From positions 1-21,940 of the forward strand of contig PLEU01000012.1 of assembly GCA_003136515.1 (NCBI GenBank): a stretch of DNA of 21,940 nt, written 5' to 3'. The stretch comes from Spartobacteria bacterium. Its GTDB lineage: Bacteria > Verrucomicrobiota > Verrucomicrobiae > Chthoniobacterales > UBA6821. The position numbers and the translations under genes are program-made. Position 1 is the first letter of the stretch. Every line of letters begins with the position of its first letter. The notes below the pieces were generated by a model that had not been told where the DNA came from, searched no databases, and was given only the letters and a program-made list of their open reading frames with translations. Shown here in pieces: positions 21,643 to 21,940 of this stretch.

Positions 21643-21940
21643 TCATGTCGATTTTTCCTCTCGTTGCGTTTGTTCGATCGCCACCTGAATGATTGCCAGA
21701 AATTGGTCGGCGTGCAGACTGGCCCCGCCGATGAGGGCACCGTCCACATTTGGCTGACTCAGTAGCGCAGAGGCGTTCTCCGGTTTGACGCTTCCTCCAT
21801 ACTGAATCACAACAGATTGGGCCTCTTTCCCAAACATCCTGGCGAGGCTCTCTCTGATAACGATATGCTCCTCCTCCGCCTGCTGCGGCGTGGCTTGGTG
21901 TCCCGAATTGCCAATGGCCCAGACTGGCTCGTAAGCGATG
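21643..21940 (-). CDS. tpiA: Triosephosphate isomerase, C-terminal part (runs off the window)
   Basis: The reading frame is open to the right edge, so only the last 98 or so residues are present. They begin [25 protein letters not shown], which holds the catalytic glutamate in the AYEPVWAIG loop-6 signature. The phosphate-binding strand [12 protein letters not shown] and [15 protein letters not shown] follow. The enzyme interconverts dihydroxyacetone phosphate and glyceraldehyde-3-phosphate in glycolysis. The gene leads into manA on the same strand with 48 bp between them. No terminator-like stem was seen in the gap. Confidence 0.95.
   Translation of the reverse strand, partial: IAYEPVWAIGNSGHQATPQQAEEEHIVIRESLARMFGKEAQSVVIQYGGSVKPENASALLSQPNVDGALIGGASLHADQFLAIIQVAIEQTQREEKST

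Overview
This window reads as chromosomal DNA of a free-living, moderately GC-rich bacterium. DUF5069 and DUF6582 proteins, a eukaryote-type phosphomannomutase, two P3-type proton ATPases, a GH130 phosphorylase and an almost complete lack of Shine-Dalgarno sequences before the start codons suggest a Verrucomicrobiota-like lineage. That placement is an inference from gene content, with modest confidence. No tRNA, rRNA, intact mobile element or full CRISPR array was seen.

Region 1 (1-3421) looks accessory. A diadenylate-cyclase-like gene with a DACNV-type N-terminus (468-1748, +) converges with a GH30 endo-galactanase-like gene that lacks its C-terminal domain (2035-3303, -). The two are bracketed by a 35-bp imperfect direct repeat (41-75 and 3387-3421). 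The region also holds a 21-bp tandem repeat, one isolated sequence very like a type I-E CRISPR repeat, and a duplicated 15-mer at the GH30 break point.

Region 2 (3726-8795, +) is a stress and carbohydrate cluster: a YflT-like general stress protein, a slipin (SPFH) protein, RpiB, an alpha-glucan phosphorylase, and a C-terminal remnant of a GlgX-type debranching enzyme. The gap between the stress gene and the slipin gene holds two interleaved perfect inverted repeats with the topology of an H-type pseudoknot.

Region 3 (8810-12193, -) carries a small two-helix membrane protein, a DUF5069 protein, a YahK-like zinc alcohol dehydrogenase, a DUF6582 protein and transaldolase. A recurring sequence, GGGTT-N(4-9)-ACCC(C/T)A(T/C)AG, lies before the YflT-like, DUF6582 and tal genes, which suggests a shared stress regulon.

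Region 4 (12632-21940, -) is a long same-strand run, read from the right edge: tpiA (partial), manA, a eukaryote-type phosphomannomutase-like HAD protein, a GH130 glycoside phosphorylase, a P-type proton ATPase, PPK2 and a second, divergent P-type proton ATPase. The first four form a logical route from beta-mannosides through mannose-1-P, mannose-6-P and fructose-6-P into glycolysis. The last three suggest polyphosphate-backed nucleotide supply for proton extrusion. Overall the window looks like a stress and energy-maintenance island: glycogen and mannoside phosphorolysis, pentose-phosphate shuffling, polyphosphate use, proton pumping and membrane protection.
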